NCBI GenBank assembly: GCA_038237895.1
Contig: JBBRYE010000003.1
Location: forward strand, 6,617 to 70,616
Direction: 5' to 3'
DNA length: 64,000 nt
Origin: Pseudopedobacter sp038237895
GTDB lineage: Bacteria > Bacteroidota > Bacteroidia > Sphingobacteriales > Sphingobacteriaceae
Positions 26,554 through 36,216 of the stretch are shown one piece after another. Both the position numbers and the translations under genes were made by a program. The notes under the pieces are model-generated. The model saw only the letters and a program-made list of their open reading frames with translations. It was not told where the DNA came from and ran no database searches. Numbering within the stretch: the stretch's first letter is position 1; each line of letters begins with the position of its first letter.

Positions 26554-27318
26554 TTAATAAAAAATTTTTCTTATCCCAATAAAAACAAAAACCATTAAGG
26601 TATATACTAAAAAGAAAGGTAAAATAAATGCCTTTAAACCCAGCACTAGCATAATTGCAATAAGCAATAATTGAAAACCCAAACCAAAAGTAGAAATCCC
26701 TGTCATCAACCAGTTGGGTAATATTTCGCCAAAACTCGCATTACTATCTAATTTATAAATGGCTTTATCAAATGCTCCATAAAGTAATTTATATAAACCA
26801 AAAAGAATGTTTACGTGTTTTTGTGTTTCGCCTTTTAAAGCTAATGGTGTTGTATTTTCAAAAACACGACTAGTGGTATCGCCATCTACTTTATTTCTTA
26901 AAATAACATAATAATAGTTGTAAAGTGTGCCTTGTAATTGCAATCCTAAAAATGCTAACAGGCATATCCAAATGGTATTGTTACCGATAAACCAAATGGA
27001 GATAAAGAATAAAGCATTTAAAATAATATCGGCAACAGAATCAAGATAACGGCCAGTATAAGATGGTTTTTGTTTTAAACGAGCCAGCTCCCCATCTGCA
27101 GCATCTAAGATAGATTTAAAGATTAAAAAGAATGCAGCTAGCCAATAATATCCAGTTATGATACAATAAATAGCAATTATACCAGAGATTATAAAACCAA
27201 TAGTTACGTGAATAGGAGTAAAATTAGTGTTCTTTAAAGAATTAGCGATAACCCTTGCAATTGGTCTACCGTAATCTGAAAAATCAATAAATTTATGCTC
27301 TTTTGGAAGCTTTGACAT
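26554..27318 (-). CDS. CDP-alcohol phosphatidyltransferase family membrane protein
   Basis: 254 residues with five to six membrane segments. The family motif DGxxAR(x8)GxxxDxxxD is complete at residues 75-97 (DGELAR, then GRYLDSVAD), and an extra Asp72 precedes it. Such enzymes swap CMP of CDP-diacylglycerol or a CDP-alcohol for a polar alcohol. Length and the long N-terminal cytoplasmic part do not fit PgsA or PssA closely, so the substrate (inositol-like, ethanolamine-like or other) is open. It faces tamB, with a 68-base gap and no strong terminator. A TATATTTG element at 27364-27371 may be its promoter. Confidence 0.85.
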   Translation of the reverse strand: MSKLPKEHKFIDFSDYGRPIARVIANSLKNTNFTPIHVTIGFIISGIIAIYCIITGYYWLAAFFLIFKSILDAADGELARLKQKPSYTGRYLDSVADIILNALFFISIWFIGNNTIWICLLAFLGLQLQGTLYNYYYVILRNKVDGDTTSRVFENTTPLALKGETQKHVNILFGLYKLLYGAFDKAIYKLDSNASFGEILPNWLMTGISTFGLGFQLLLIAIMLVLGLKAFILPFFLVYTLMVFVFIGIRKIFY

Positions 27319-27363
27319 TAAATATCATAGAAAAATTAATTTGGAATATACCGTAAAAAGGCG

Positions 27364-27371
27364 CAAATATA
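27364..27371 (-). promoter_or_regulatory. -7 promoter element of the CDP-alcohol phosphatidyltransferase gene
   Basis: TATATTTG on the minus strand, 45 bases before the ATG. No clear -33 partner at 19 bases. Confidence 0.35.
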
Positions 27372-27477
27372 AGATTTAATCTTCTGCTATTCTATCTTTA
27401 AAGACGTTATCTAAATTTGTATCTGATATATTGAAATTTTGTGTTTTAGTTATGACGATGTTGATATTCAAATCAAT

Positions 27478-28184
27478 TTAATTCTCTTCTAATTCTTTAT
27501 CTATATCTTTTAAAATGCCATCAATTTCTTTTATTGATTTTTCATTAAAAAAAGTTCCCTGTTGGATGTTAAATCTTGAGAAATATAACAAAGACTGAAT
27601 TCTGCGAGAATCAAAAATTTCATAAAGAGATATGCCATCTTTTTTAAAATATTGATTTTCTAAATCTCCTATTTTTAATTGCTGACCGTTCAAAAATTAG
27701 CTTGAGATATGATATAAGGAATTGTTTGCTGATAATAAGAAAGAATTGAATTTTTAAGCTTGTTGTTTTCTATAGTGCCAATTTTACCGCTTGATTTAAA
27801 ACCTTCATAACGGGCATTATTAAAATTTATGGATAATAACCTTAAATCTGTTTTAGGCCCTATTAATGAATCAGGAAGATATTTATCGCCCATTTGCAGC
27901 AAGAATTTATAATTATTACTTAGAGTTATTGTTGTCGATTTATTATCTTCAAAAATTTTTTTATCTTTAATTAAGTCATCTTTTAGTTCTGATAAAAACT
28001 GATTTGCTGCTGCTTTTTCATGTCTAGCTTCGCTCCAGTTATGTAACCAAATAGAAAGTGTAATTGCAAAAACTATAATAAATATTTCTATTTCTATTTC
28101 CTTTATCTTTTACGTAAGGCTATGTTTCTGATTTTTTACTTCGCTATATACTTTTTTGGTATGTTTAATAATCTCTTCTTGCAT
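27478..28184 (-). pseudogene. Frameshifted DUF6090-like membrane protein gene
   Basis: Read on the minus strand, an ATG at 28184 opens MQEEIIKHTKKVYSEVKNQK and stops after about 24 codons. The next frame continues with EIEIFIIVFAITLSIWLHNW, a membrane segment, then SEARHEKAAANQFLSELKDD, and runs to a stop at 27690. A third piece (NGQQLKIGDLENQYFKKDG) follows in another frame to 27478. The pieces together have the plan of DUF6090-type proteins (short tail, one membrane helix, helical domain), like the intact gene at 46966-47715. The breaks lie near 28110 and in a T run near 27688. Decay or sequencing error are both possible. Confidence 0.7.
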
Positions 28185-28340
28185 AAATTTCAATAAAAAT
28201 CTGCTTATTTAAATTAAGCTTGTTATAGTTAGTGCTAAAATATTTACTCTTTGTTTTAATTTTTGAAGATAATACAATAATTATAAAAGGGAATATTAAA
28301 AGGGAAAGCGGTTTAAAAGATATGTTTTTAAATACTTTTA

Positions 28341-28712
28341 TTAAAGTGTTTCAGATGCTTTTTTACCCATCAAATCCGCTTCCTTTTCTAAACCTTTCTC
28401 ATCATTTAAAGGAATTTCTGCTTTCATTTGCAGAGTTGGTTTTACTCTTCCTTGTTTTTGTTGCACTACATGCCATGCTTCGTGATGTAAATGTATTTTT
28501 TGATCATTTTCTACATGAATATCAGTTCCTTTTGCATAAGCATGGGCTTGTAATTGAGCTGGTTTATCAGCGTTATAATGAACTTTTACATCATCTAAAG
28601 AATATCCAGAAAGATTTTCAATTCCTTGTTTTAAATTATCAGGTAATCCTGTATTATTTTCTTGTTTTTGGATGGGAAGTGATTGGGTTTTATTCTTTAG
28701 TTTTTTATTCAT
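28341..28712 (-). CDS. DUF4157 (eCIS core) domain protein
   Basis: 123 residues. After a basic, Gln/Asn-rich leader (1-22) the whole protein is the DUF4157 core: LPDNLKQGIENLSGYSLDDV, KVHYNADKPAQLQAHAYAKG, then a zincin-like HEAWH at 77-81 followed by VVQQKQGRV, and LEKEADLMGKKA. In other genomes this domain heads large proteins or toxins carried by extracellular contractile injection systems, or acts as a processing peptidase. Here nothing follows the core and no injection-system gene is visible. It starts three bases after the stop codon of the esterase gene, so the two may be cotranscribed. Confidence 0.82.
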   Translation of the reverse strand: MNKKLKNKTQSLPIQKQENNTGLPDNLKQGIENLSGYSLDDVKVHYNADKPAQLQAHAYAKGTDIHVENDQKIHLHHEAWHVVQQKQGRVKPTLQMKAEIPLNDEKGLEKEADLMGKKASETL

Positions 28713-28715
28713 TCT

Positions 28716-29597
28716 TTAATGATTCTTATTGATGTTTTCCCAATCCTTAAAAATAAATCTTAAAGCGTCGAAATAGGCAACTATCGGTTCTGTCATATGA
28801 GTTTCTGTTGGATAATGTTTATACTTATAGTTGAATCCAATTAAATTTTTATTAATGATTATGGAATCAAACTTCAATAAATCTGCATGAAAAAAAGAGG
28901 CATCACCACCTTCATTCCCATCACTATAAAATAAAATTTTGTTTAAAGTACTTCCATTTTTCAATTTTTCATCAGCCAATTTTAAAAGATATTTATTGTC
29001 CCAATAAAATGATGGACTAACAGCAATGTAAGCATCAAATAGTTCAGGATGCGTCAACAGACAATTAATAGATGAAAGTCCACCGAAAGAATGTCCCGCA
29101 AAAATTTTATAGGGTTTCGTTTTGTAGCTTTTATTAATGACTGGTATTAACTCCGTTTCGATAAATTTCAAAAAGTTTTCATTTCCTCCGCTGGGTTTCT
29201 TCAAATTACTGCTGTCTGGCTTGCCTAAATAATCAGTTATACTTGCTGTTGGCGTTAAATCTCTTCTTCGGTCTGTATTGGGTATGCCTACTATTATCAT
29301 TTTTGGTATTGCCAGGACATCTGTCCGACTAAGATAATCTGCATATTGGGCAAGCAGTTCGAAATGATTATCGCCATCCATTAAATACAATACCGGAAAG
29401 CGTTCGTCTAAATTTGTAGAATCTGGTTCAGGGCAATAAATATAAATTTTACGGTCTTCATTCAAAACTTTAGAATGAATTGTTAAAATTTCACTTTGTG
29501 GATATTTATAGGGTTCTGTATTTTGAGCGTTCACATTTGAAACAACAAACAGTAGCGAAAGGGTAAAATAGTTTAGGAAATAATTTACAAATTTCAT
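28716..29597 (-). CDS. Exported esterase (alpha/beta hydrolase, esterase D family)
   Basis: 293 residues with a signal peptide ending near residue 25 (NVNAQ). It matches the putative-esterase family PF00756: YLMDGDNHFE, PKMIIVGIPNTDRRRDLTPT, and the nucleophile Ser170 in GHSFGG. A plausible acid is in YSDGNEGGD and the histidine in THMTEP near the C-terminus. Relatives hydrolyse siderophore esters, S-formylglutathione or antibiotics, and the substrate here cannot be fixed. The DUF4157 gene follows at once. The gap of 178 bases to the OLD nuclease gene upstream holds no recognisable gene. Confidence 0.88.
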   Translation of the reverse strand: MKFVNYFLNYFTLSLLFVVSNVNAQNTEPYKYPQSEILTIHSKVLNEDRKIYIYCPEPDSTNLDERFPVLYLMDGDNHFELLAQYADYLSRTDVLAIPKMIIVGIPNTDRRRDLTPTASITDYLGKPDSSNLKKPSGGNENFLKFIETELIPVINKSYKTKPYKIFAGHSFGGLSSINCLLTHPELFDAYIAVSPSFYWDNKYLLKLADEKLKNGSTLNKILFYSDGNEGGDASFFHADLLKFDSIIINKNLIGFNYKYKHYPTETHMTEPIVAYFDALRFIFKDWENINKNH

Positions 29598-29775
29598 ATT
29601 GTATAATTAAAATGGTTTTATTGTAACTTGGTTTTTTGCGTGATTGATGACGTTTTGGAAATTTTTGCAGAAATGGCATTGCTTGCTGAATCTTTATCAC
29701 ACCTCAATAAGTTTAGTAAACAACCTGCGCCACCGGCAGTTGATTTTACAAGACTTTACAATAGCAAATGTTTTT

Positions 29776-31689
29776 TTATAAAATTATATATTCCTCAATT
29801 TTATTTTTTAATAAGCTTATCAAATTATTAAGACGATCTAACTTTTGTATAGATTTAGATGATTTAAAATCTTCACAAAACTTATTAGACAATTTTACTT
29901 TTAAAGATTCTAACTTTTGCTTGTTTTTTAACCCTTCGCATTGCTGCTTTAATTGTATAATGACAGCATTAGCTTCATCAATAATGAAAGTTTGATTCAT
30001 TTCGACTTCAAAAAAACTTTTTACAAATTGAGATGGATATAAATCTTCAATTGTACATTCATTAGGTAAAGAATTAAGAATGTCTTTTAGGGTAAATACA
30101 TTTTTTGAGCTGTAAAAGTCTTTTTGAGAATCTAAAATAATCCCTTTATTGTCCCTTCCTTCTTTATCCGCATCAAAAACAAAAAAGGAGGAAATACTTT
30201 CATTTTGAAGTAGTCTAGCAAATCCAGGCATTTTACTCGCCCCTCCAGCAACTTTAATGGCAAAGAAAAATCCACTAAATAATTGATGAAACGCATGCGA
30301 AATTATATTTTTATCATCTCCTCCTTCAACTACAATTATATTATTCGGAATTAATTCTTTGAAAATATTTAAGCCAAAAGCCGCAGTCAAAACATTATCA
30401 TCAATGATATTTGCAGTTTTGCTCACTTGATTAATTTCCGTATTAGACTTATTTTTTGTAACAATAAAATTTCTTTCAGGTATTTGGGTATCAATCATAA
30501 ATTGACTGTGTGTTGATACTAGAACGGTATTATTTTTACCAATTTTTAAAATTTCATCTCTCATGTATTTTATTCCACTAGGATGTAGATGTACTTCAGG
30601 CTCATCAATTAAAAGAATAGTATTTTGTAAATTATTTGTATCATTTTGAGCAGATATTGAAAGAATGAGTGATATAAACTGTTTAAATCCATCACTACGC
30701 TGAATCATATTGTAGTAATTAAATTTTTTGTCTTTATCTTCCACTAAAACTTGACAAGTTTCTGAATTTATTGATACCCTAATTTTTATTTTATGTTCTT
30801 TCCAAATTTTATTAATAAATTTTGTTGTTGAATCGGATAATCGTTCTTCTAATTCATCTCTACGAGCTTGATTTTTTAAAGCATTTTCTATAGTTGCTTT
30901 GATATCTGTATCAGTTTTTTTTCCAAAAACGTTAAAAATATTTTTAAGCGGGATTGATATTAAGGGATTTTCCTTAAACTCACTTAAATTAATTTCTTCA
31001 TTTATAAGAAAATCAGCACTAGCTTTCCAACTTTGAATTTTCGGAAGCTGACTTATAAAATTTTCTTTCACTTGTAATAATATCCATGATTCTAAATCAG
31101 ATGCTTTTAATAATCTTTGATTAGACTTTAAAAAGCTTGTTGCATTTCCTTTTGTAATAATCTCTTTAATTTCATTTATACTACTTAAAAGTCCAATTGT
31201 CTCGTTATTCTTTACTGTTCCATCTGCAGTGGGTGTAATGTTTTTTGTGATAACATAATTAAAAAGAGATAATTCTTGTTCATTAATTTTAATTGAATAA
31301 TTAAAATTACTCCCACTTTTTTTATTCCTATACACATTTTTGGTAAATCTTGTAATTTCGATTTTCTCCCAAGTCTCGTTGTCTAAGCCAAATCTTTTTG
31401 TGATTAGCTTTTTCCATGATTGTTGATTATCTAATATAAAATAGCCGTAAATATCAATATAATCATCTTCATCTTGTGCTTCCAAAGAACAATAAATATC
31501 ATAATCTATATCCTCTAATCCGGTATCAATTAAACTTATAGCGTGAAGAATTGCACTTTTCCCACTTTCATTTAGACCTACCAAAAAATTTGTATTACTC
31601 CTATTAATTCCTTGACCATATGCGTCGAAAGGAATTATAATTTCTCTAATACTTTTAAAATTATTTATTTCAACGCTACTTAATCTCAT
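29776..31689 (-). CDS. OLD-family ATP-dependent nuclease (AAA ATPase plus Toprim)
   Basis: 637 residues. Walker A GLNESGKS is at 38-45, the ABC-type signature region around QRSDGFKQFISLIL, Walker B ILLIDEPEVHLHP near 350-365, and an H-loop THSQ. A Toprim domain follows with VVEGGDDK (about 455) and FVFDADKEG (about 506). OLD nucleases act in phage defence (P2 Old, GajA of Gabija) or DNA repair. No GajB-like UvrD helicase is adjacent, so this is the stand-alone class. It lies between an esterase gene and infB, in a patch with pseudogenes, as expected for a horizontally acquired defence gene. Confidence 0.9.
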   Translation of the reverse strand: MRLSSVEINNFKSIREIIIPFDAYGQGINRSNTNFLVGLNESGKSAILHAISLIDTGLEDIDYDIYCSLEAQDEDDYIDIYGYFILDNQQSWKKLITKRFGLDNETWEKIEITRFTKNVYRNKKSGSNFNYSIKINEQELSLFNYVITKNITPTADGTVKNNETIGLLSSINEIKEIITKGNATSFLKSNQRLLKASDLESWILLQVKENFISQLPKIQSWKASADFLINEEINLSEFKENPLISIPLKNIFNVFGKKTDTDIKATIENALKNQARRDELEERLSDSTTKFINKIWKEHKIKIRVSINSETCQVLVEDKDKKFNYYNMIQRSDGFKQFISLILSISAQNDTNNLQNTILLIDEPEVHLHPSGIKYMRDEILKIGKNNTVLVSTHSQFMIDTQIPERNFIVTKNKSNTEINQVSKTANIIDDNVLTAAFGLNIFKELIPNNIIVVEGGDDKNIISHAFHQLFSGFFFAIKVAGGASKMPGFARLLQNESISSFFVFDADKEGRDNKGIILDSQKDFYSSKNVFTLKDILNSLPNECTIEDLYPSQFVKSFFEVEMNQTFIIDEANAVIIQLKQQCEGLKNKQKLESLKVKLSNKFCEDFKSSKSIQKLDRLNNLISLLKNKIEEYIIL

Positions 31690-31783
31690 AGTAATAAGAA
31701 ATTGTTTTTAATTATTAGTTTAAAAAATTCTAGATATTTTCAATCCCTCAATATAATAATTAATCCCAAAAAAAACTCAGCAC

Positions 31784-31820
31784 AAAAAAAGCCGTTTAAT
31801 TTAAAATCAAACGGCTTTAA
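31784..31820 (-). terminator. Terminator of the rimP-nusA-infB operon
   Basis: On the minus strand AAAGCCGTTTGATTTTA pairs with the following TAAACGGCTTTTTTT. It starts 18 bases after the infB stop codon. Confidence 0.88.
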
Positions 31821-31837
31821 TTATACTTAAAAGAAAT

Positions 31838-34800
31838 TTACAACTTCCTTTTTATCTCTACTTGTTCGTAAGCTTCAACAATATCATTTACCTGGATATC
31901 ATTATAACCTTTAATGTTTAAACCACATTCATAACCTCTCGCCACTTCTTTTACATCGTCTTTAAAACGTTTTAAAGATTCCAGCTCGCCAGTATAAACC
32001 ACAACTCCCTCACGGATAATCCTGATTTTACTGTTTCTATGAATGGTTCCGTCTAACACCATACAACCTGCAATGGTACCCACTTTAGTAATTTTGAAGG
32101 TTTCTCTAATCTCAACGTTAGCAACAATTTTCTCTTCAAATTCTGGAGCCAACATACCTTCCATCGCTGCTTTAATCTCATCGATAGCTTTGTAGATGAT
32201 AGAATATAACCTTACATCAATTTCTTCTTGTTCTGCTAATTTCCTGGCACCTGCACTTGGTCTCACCTGGAAACCAATAATAATCGCATCAGAAGCTGTA
32301 GCTAATAAAACATCAGATTCTGAGATCGGACCAACTGCTTTATGAACAATTTTAACCTGAATTTGCTCGGTAGATAGTTTTTGTAATGAATCTGATAATG
32401 CTTCTACAGAACCATCCACGTCACCTTTAATAATGATGTTCAGTTCTTTAAAGTTACCAATCGCTAAACGACGACCAATTTCATCAAGTGTAATGTGTTT
32501 CTGAGTACGTAAACCTTGTTCGCGTTGTAACTGTAAACGTTTGTTTGCAATATCCCTTGCTTCTGGTTCGCTCTCAACTCCGTTAAAACGATCTCCTGCT
32601 TGTGGAGCTCCGGCAAAACCTAAAACTTGAACTGGTTGAGACGGACCAACTTGATCTACCCTTGCACCTCTTTCGTTATAAAGTGCCTTTACTCTACCGC
32701 TGTAAGAACCAGCAAGAATTGGATCTCCAACTTTAAGCGTTCCTGCTTCTACTAAAACCGTAGCTACATAACCTCTGCCTTTATCTAATTGAGCCTCAAT
32801 TACTGTACCTACTGCCCTCTTATCAGGGTTTGCTTTCAGTTCTAATAATTCTGCTTCTAATAATACTTTTTCTAACAATTTATCAATGTTAAGTCCAGAT
32901 TTAGCAGAGATTTCTTGTGTTTGGTATTTACCACCCCACTCTTCTACTAAAATGTTCATTATTGATAATTGCTCACGTATCTTATCAGGATTTGCACCTG
33001 GCTTATCCATTTTGTTGAAAGCAAATACCATTGGCAAATTAGCGGCCAATGCGTGATTAATTGCTTCCGTAGTTTGTGGCATCACGGTATCATCCGCAGC
33101 AATTACGATAATTGCAACATCGGTTACTTTGGCCCCACGAGCTCTCATCGCTGTAAAGGCTTCGTGTCCCGGTGTATCTAAGAAAGTGATGCTTTTATCT
33201 TCATCAACTTTTACTTCGTAAGCACCAATATGTTGTGTAATACCTCCTGCTTCTCCAGAAATTACGTTTGCTTTACGGATAAAATCCAGTAAAGATGTTT
33301 TACCATGATCTACGTGACCCATTACGGTAACAATTGGAGACCTTGATATTAACGAACCTTCCGTATCTGCTTCTTCTAAATTTATTTCTTCTTCTTCTGC
33401 ACCAACAAATTGTATTTCGTAACCAAATTCATCTGCTACGATAGTTAAAGTTTCTGCATCCAATCTTTGATTGATAGATACAAACAAACCTAAACTCATA
33501 CAGGTTGCAATAATTTCAGTAACGGTTACATCCATCATTGTAGCCAACTCGTTTGCGGTTACAAACTCTGTTGTCTTCAATACTTTAGAGTCCATTTCCT
33601 CTGCAGCTAATCTTTCCTCAGCTGTAGCGGCAACATCATCACGTTTTTGACGACGTAATTTAGAACGTTGTGCAAATTTACCAGATTTACCAGCTCCACT
33701 TAATCTAGCAAGCGTTGCTTTAATTTGATCTTGTATTTCTTTTTCTGTTGGTTCTGCTTTTGGTGGAACTGGTTGTCCTCTTCTATGTGGAGGTCTTGCT
33801 CCCGGAACTACAGGTCTATTACCTTGCCCTTGAGTTCCGCCGCCACTACCAGAATTTGGTCTATTTCCTTGATAACCACCGCCACTTTGAGCTGGAGTTC
33901 CGGTTTGACCTTGACCTTGTCCTTGCGGACGATTGCCGCCACCGGCTCCTGGTGCGCCTCCACTTGGTGTAGGTTTGCGCTTTCTTTTTCGTTTGTTATC
34001 GGCTGTATTTGGGTTAGATGAAGATGCAACTGGTTGATCTTTTTTTCTATCAACCGGAAGTTCAATTCGGCCAATAACTTTTGGACCTGTTAATTGCTTC
34101 GCTTTAGCTCTTATTACCTCATCTTCTTCCTCTACAACAGCTGGAGGAGCTATATTATTTTCTACAGTAGGTTTTACTATCTCTACTTTTTGTTCTTTTA
34201 TTGGCGCAGCTTCTTCTTTTTTGCTTTCTGCAACAAATTCTTTTTCTGGTTTTGGTACTTCAACTTTTGGCGCTTCTTCTACCTTCGGAGTTTCCGCTTT
34301 TATAGTTTCTTCCTGCTTAGGTTTTTCTTCTATAACAGGTTTTTCTTCAACTACCTCTTGTTTCGGTTCTTCCTTAACTTCTGGCTTTACAGCTGCTTTT
34401 GATTCTTGAGCTTGTTCTTTAAAAGATTTTTTATCAGGACGTGTTTTAGAATTTAAGCTATCTAAATCTATTTTACCAACTATCTTAACTCCTGGGTTTG
34501 ATGAAGTATCTTCCCTAACAATTTCTTGTTTTGGTTCTTCTTTTTTAACCTCAGGTACTACAGGCGGAGTGTAGCCCGTATTTTTTATTAAAATTTCTTC
34601 GGCTTCCTCTTCTCTTTTAGGCGATAAAATTGGTGCTGGTGTTTCAACAGCATTGCTAACGTCATCACGACGTATCTTGCCTATAACAATACTTTTTGAT
34701 TCTTCTCTAAGGATTTTATCTCCTTGGTATTCTTTCAAAAGAGCATTATACATGTCGCCAGATAGCTTAGTATTTGGTCTTGCTTCTACTTTAAAGCCTT

Positions 34801-34888
34801 GGCCATTTAAAAACTCAGCGATGGTACTTAAACCAATGTTTAGTTCTTTTGCAACTTTTAATATTCCTAAATTTTTGTCTTCTGACAT
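31838..34888 (-). CDS. infB: Translation initiation factor IF-2
   Basis: 1016 residues. IF-2 is the GTPase that brings initiator tRNA to the 30S subunit and joins the subunits. The N-terminus has an IF2_N-like helix bundle (1-50). A long region rich in Glu, Lys, Pro and Val (about 100-275) follows, then a Gly/Gln/Asn/Arg-rich part (about 285-370). A second IF2_N domain is near 440-495. The GTPase has GHVDHGKTS (about 520), DTPGHEAF and NKMDK, followed by domains II to IV. It is the last gene of the operon, 62 bases after nusA, and ends at a strong terminator. The very skewed low-complexity part is normal for Bacteroidota. Confidence 0.97.
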   Translation of the reverse strand: MSEDKNLGILKVAKELNIGLSTIAEFLNGQGFKVEARPNTKLSGDMYNALLKEYQGDKILREESKSIVIGKIRRDDVSNAVETPAPILSPKREEEAEEILIKNTGYTPPVVPEVKKEEPKQEIVREDTSSNPGVKIVGKIDLDSLNSKTRPDKKSFKEQAQESKAAVKPEVKEEPKQEVVEEKPVIEEKPKQEETIKAETPKVEEAPKVEVPKPEKEFVAESKKEEAAPIKEQKVEIVKPTVENNIAPPAVVEEEDEVIRAKAKQLTGPKVIGRIELPVDRKKDQPVASSSNPNTADNKRKRKRKPTPSGGAPGAGGGNRPQGQGQGQTGTPAQSGGGYQGNRPNSGSGGGTQGQGNRPVVPGARPPHRRGQPVPPKAEPTEKEIQDQIKATLARLSGAGKSGKFAQRSKLRRQKRDDVAATAEERLAAEEMDSKVLKTTEFVTANELATMMDVTVTEIIATCMSLGLFVSINQRLDAETLTIVADEFGYEIQFVGAEEEEINLEEADTEGSLISRSPIVTVMGHVDHGKTSLLDFIRKANVISGEAGGITQHIGAYEVKVDEDKSITFLDTPGHEAFTAMRARGAKVTDVAIIVIAADDTVMPQTTEAINHALAANLPMVFAFNKMDKPGANPDKIREQLSIMNILVEEWGGKYQTQEISAKSGLNIDKLLEKVLLEAELLELKANPDKRAVGTVIEAQLDKGRGYVATVLVEAGTLKVGDPILAGSYSGRVKALYNERGARVDQVGPSQPVQVLGFAGAPQAGDRFNGVESEPEARDIANKRLQLQREQGLRTQKHITLDEIGRRLAIGNFKELNIIIKGDVDGSVEALSDSLQKLSTEQIQVKIVHKAVGPISESDVLLATASDAIIIGFQVRPSAGARKLAEQEEIDVRLYSIIYKAIDEIKAAMEGMLAPEFEEKIVANVEIRETFKITKVGTIAGCMVLDGTIHRNSKIRIIREGVVVYTGELESLKRFKDDVKEVARGYECGLNIKGYNDIQVNDIVEAYEQVEIKRKL

Positions 34889-34950
34889 TTAATCTTTTCT
34901 TTCTAAGCTATTATTACACAAAAGTACGTTTATTACTACAAAACAAAAAG

Positions 34951-36186
34951 CTATTCAAACTCAGAACGTAAAATTCCAAGCACTTCTTCAATAGTCTCTA
35001 CTTCTAAATCAGTACGTTTTACCAAATCAGCAGCGGATAAAGCTATTACGCTTTTTGCAGTATCTAAACCTATCTTCTTAAATTCATCTATAATCCATCC
35101 ATCAATTTCATCAGAGAATTCTTCTAAATCTACATCTTCCTCTTCTTCTGATGATTCACGATAAACGTCAATTTCATATCCGGTTAATTTTCCAGCTAGT
35201 TTGATATTATGACCACCTCTACCAATGGCTAATGAAACTTGATCTGGTTTTAAATAAACAGCAGCTCTCATGGTTTCATCATCTAATTTAATAGAGGTGA
35301 TTTTTGCTGGTGAAAGTGCTCTTTGGATATATAATGAGATATTATTTGTGAAGTTGATCACATCAATATTTTCATTTCTTAATTCTCTTACAATACCATG
35401 TATTCTTGAACCTTTCATTCCCACACAAGCTCCTACAGGGTCAATCCTATCATCATAAGATTCTACTGCTACTTTTGCTCTTTCTCCTGGCTCTCTAACT
35501 ATCTTTTTAATGGTAATCAATCCATCAAAAATCTCTGGAACTTCTAATTCAAACAAGCGTTGTAAAAATGCTGGTGCAGTTCTAGAAATAATGATTTTTG
35601 GGTTGCTGTTCAGCATTTCTACTTTATCTACAACTGCTCTAACTGTATCTCCTTTTTTGAAATAATCTGCAGGGATTTGTTCTGTTTTAGGTAAGATCAA
35701 TTCGTTTCCTTCGTCATCAATTACTAAAGTTTCTTTTTTCCAAACTTGATAAACTTCTCCGGTTACAATTTCTCCAACTCTATCTTTGTAATTTTTAAAG
35801 ATTTCGTCTTTCTCTAATTCTAAGATTTTAGAAACCAAAGTTTGGCGGGCAGCTAAAATTGCTCTTCTACCAAAACTTTCTAAAGTAATCTGCTCGATGA
35901 AATCATCGCCAACTTCTAAATCAGCATCAATTTTTTGTACATCTGCTAATTCAATTTCCAGATCATCATCTTCAGAAAAACCATCTTCCATTACAGTTCT
36001 GGTTCTCCAAATCTCCAAATCTCCATTATCTGGATTTACAATTACATCGCAATTCTCATCAGTGCCAAAACGCTTTCGTAACATACTTCGGAAAACTTCT
36101 TCCAAAACACTTATTACTGTTGGCCTGTCAATATTCTTGAAGTCCTTAAACTCTTGAAACGAATCGATTAAATTAATGCTTTCCAT
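34951..36186 (-). CDS. nusA: Transcription termination/antitermination factor NusA
   Basis: 411 residues. N-terminal RNA-polymerase-binding domain (to about 130), S1 domain (about 130-205, with VKGDTVRAVVDKVEM), KH1 (DPVGACVGMKGSRIHGIVREL) and KH2 (SLAIGRGGHNIKLAGKLTGYEIDV). It ends with an acidic tail and one short C-terminal helical repeat, shorter than the 495-residue E. coli protein, as usual in Bacteroidota. It follows rimP after 30 bases and precedes infB, the classic order. Confidence 0.97.
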   Translation of the reverse strand: MESINLIDSFQEFKDFKNIDRPTVISVLEEVFRSMLRKRFGTDENCDVIVNPDNGDLEIWRTRTVMEDGFSEDDDLEIELADVQKIDADLEVGDDFIEQITLESFGRRAILAARQTLVSKILELEKDEIFKNYKDRVGEIVTGEVYQVWKKETLVIDDEGNELILPKTEQIPADYFKKGDTVRAVVDKVEMLNSNPKIIISRTAPAFLQRLFELEVPEIFDGLITIKKIVREPGERAKVAVESYDDRIDPVGACVGMKGSRIHGIVRELRNENIDVINFTNNISLYIQRALSPAKITSIKLDDETMRAAVYLKPDQVSLAIGRGGHNIKLAGKLTGYEIDVYRESSEEEEDVDLEEFSDEIDGWIIDEFKKIGLDTAKSVIALSAADLVKRTDLEVETIEEVLGILRSEFE

Positions 36187-36216
36187 TTGCTATCATTGCT
36201 ATTATAAATCTTCTTG

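Noticed and set aside
28232..28732. A 166-codon open frame on the plus strand
   Set aside because: It is the mirror of the DUF4157 gene on the minus strand, whose motifs are clear. The plus-strand product is a low-complexity Phe/Leu/His string.
29628..29831. A 67-codon plus-strand frame (EIFAEMALLAESLSHLNK) between the esterase and OLD nuclease genes
   Set aside because: It looks slightly protein-like, but it runs into the OLD gene on the other strand, has no promoter and no known motif. It may be a remnant.
33725..34409. Several plus-strand frames inside infB
   Set aside because: They arise from the Glu/Lys/Pro and Gly/Gln codons of IF-2 read backwards (Phe/Ser/Leu-rich strings) and have no domain.
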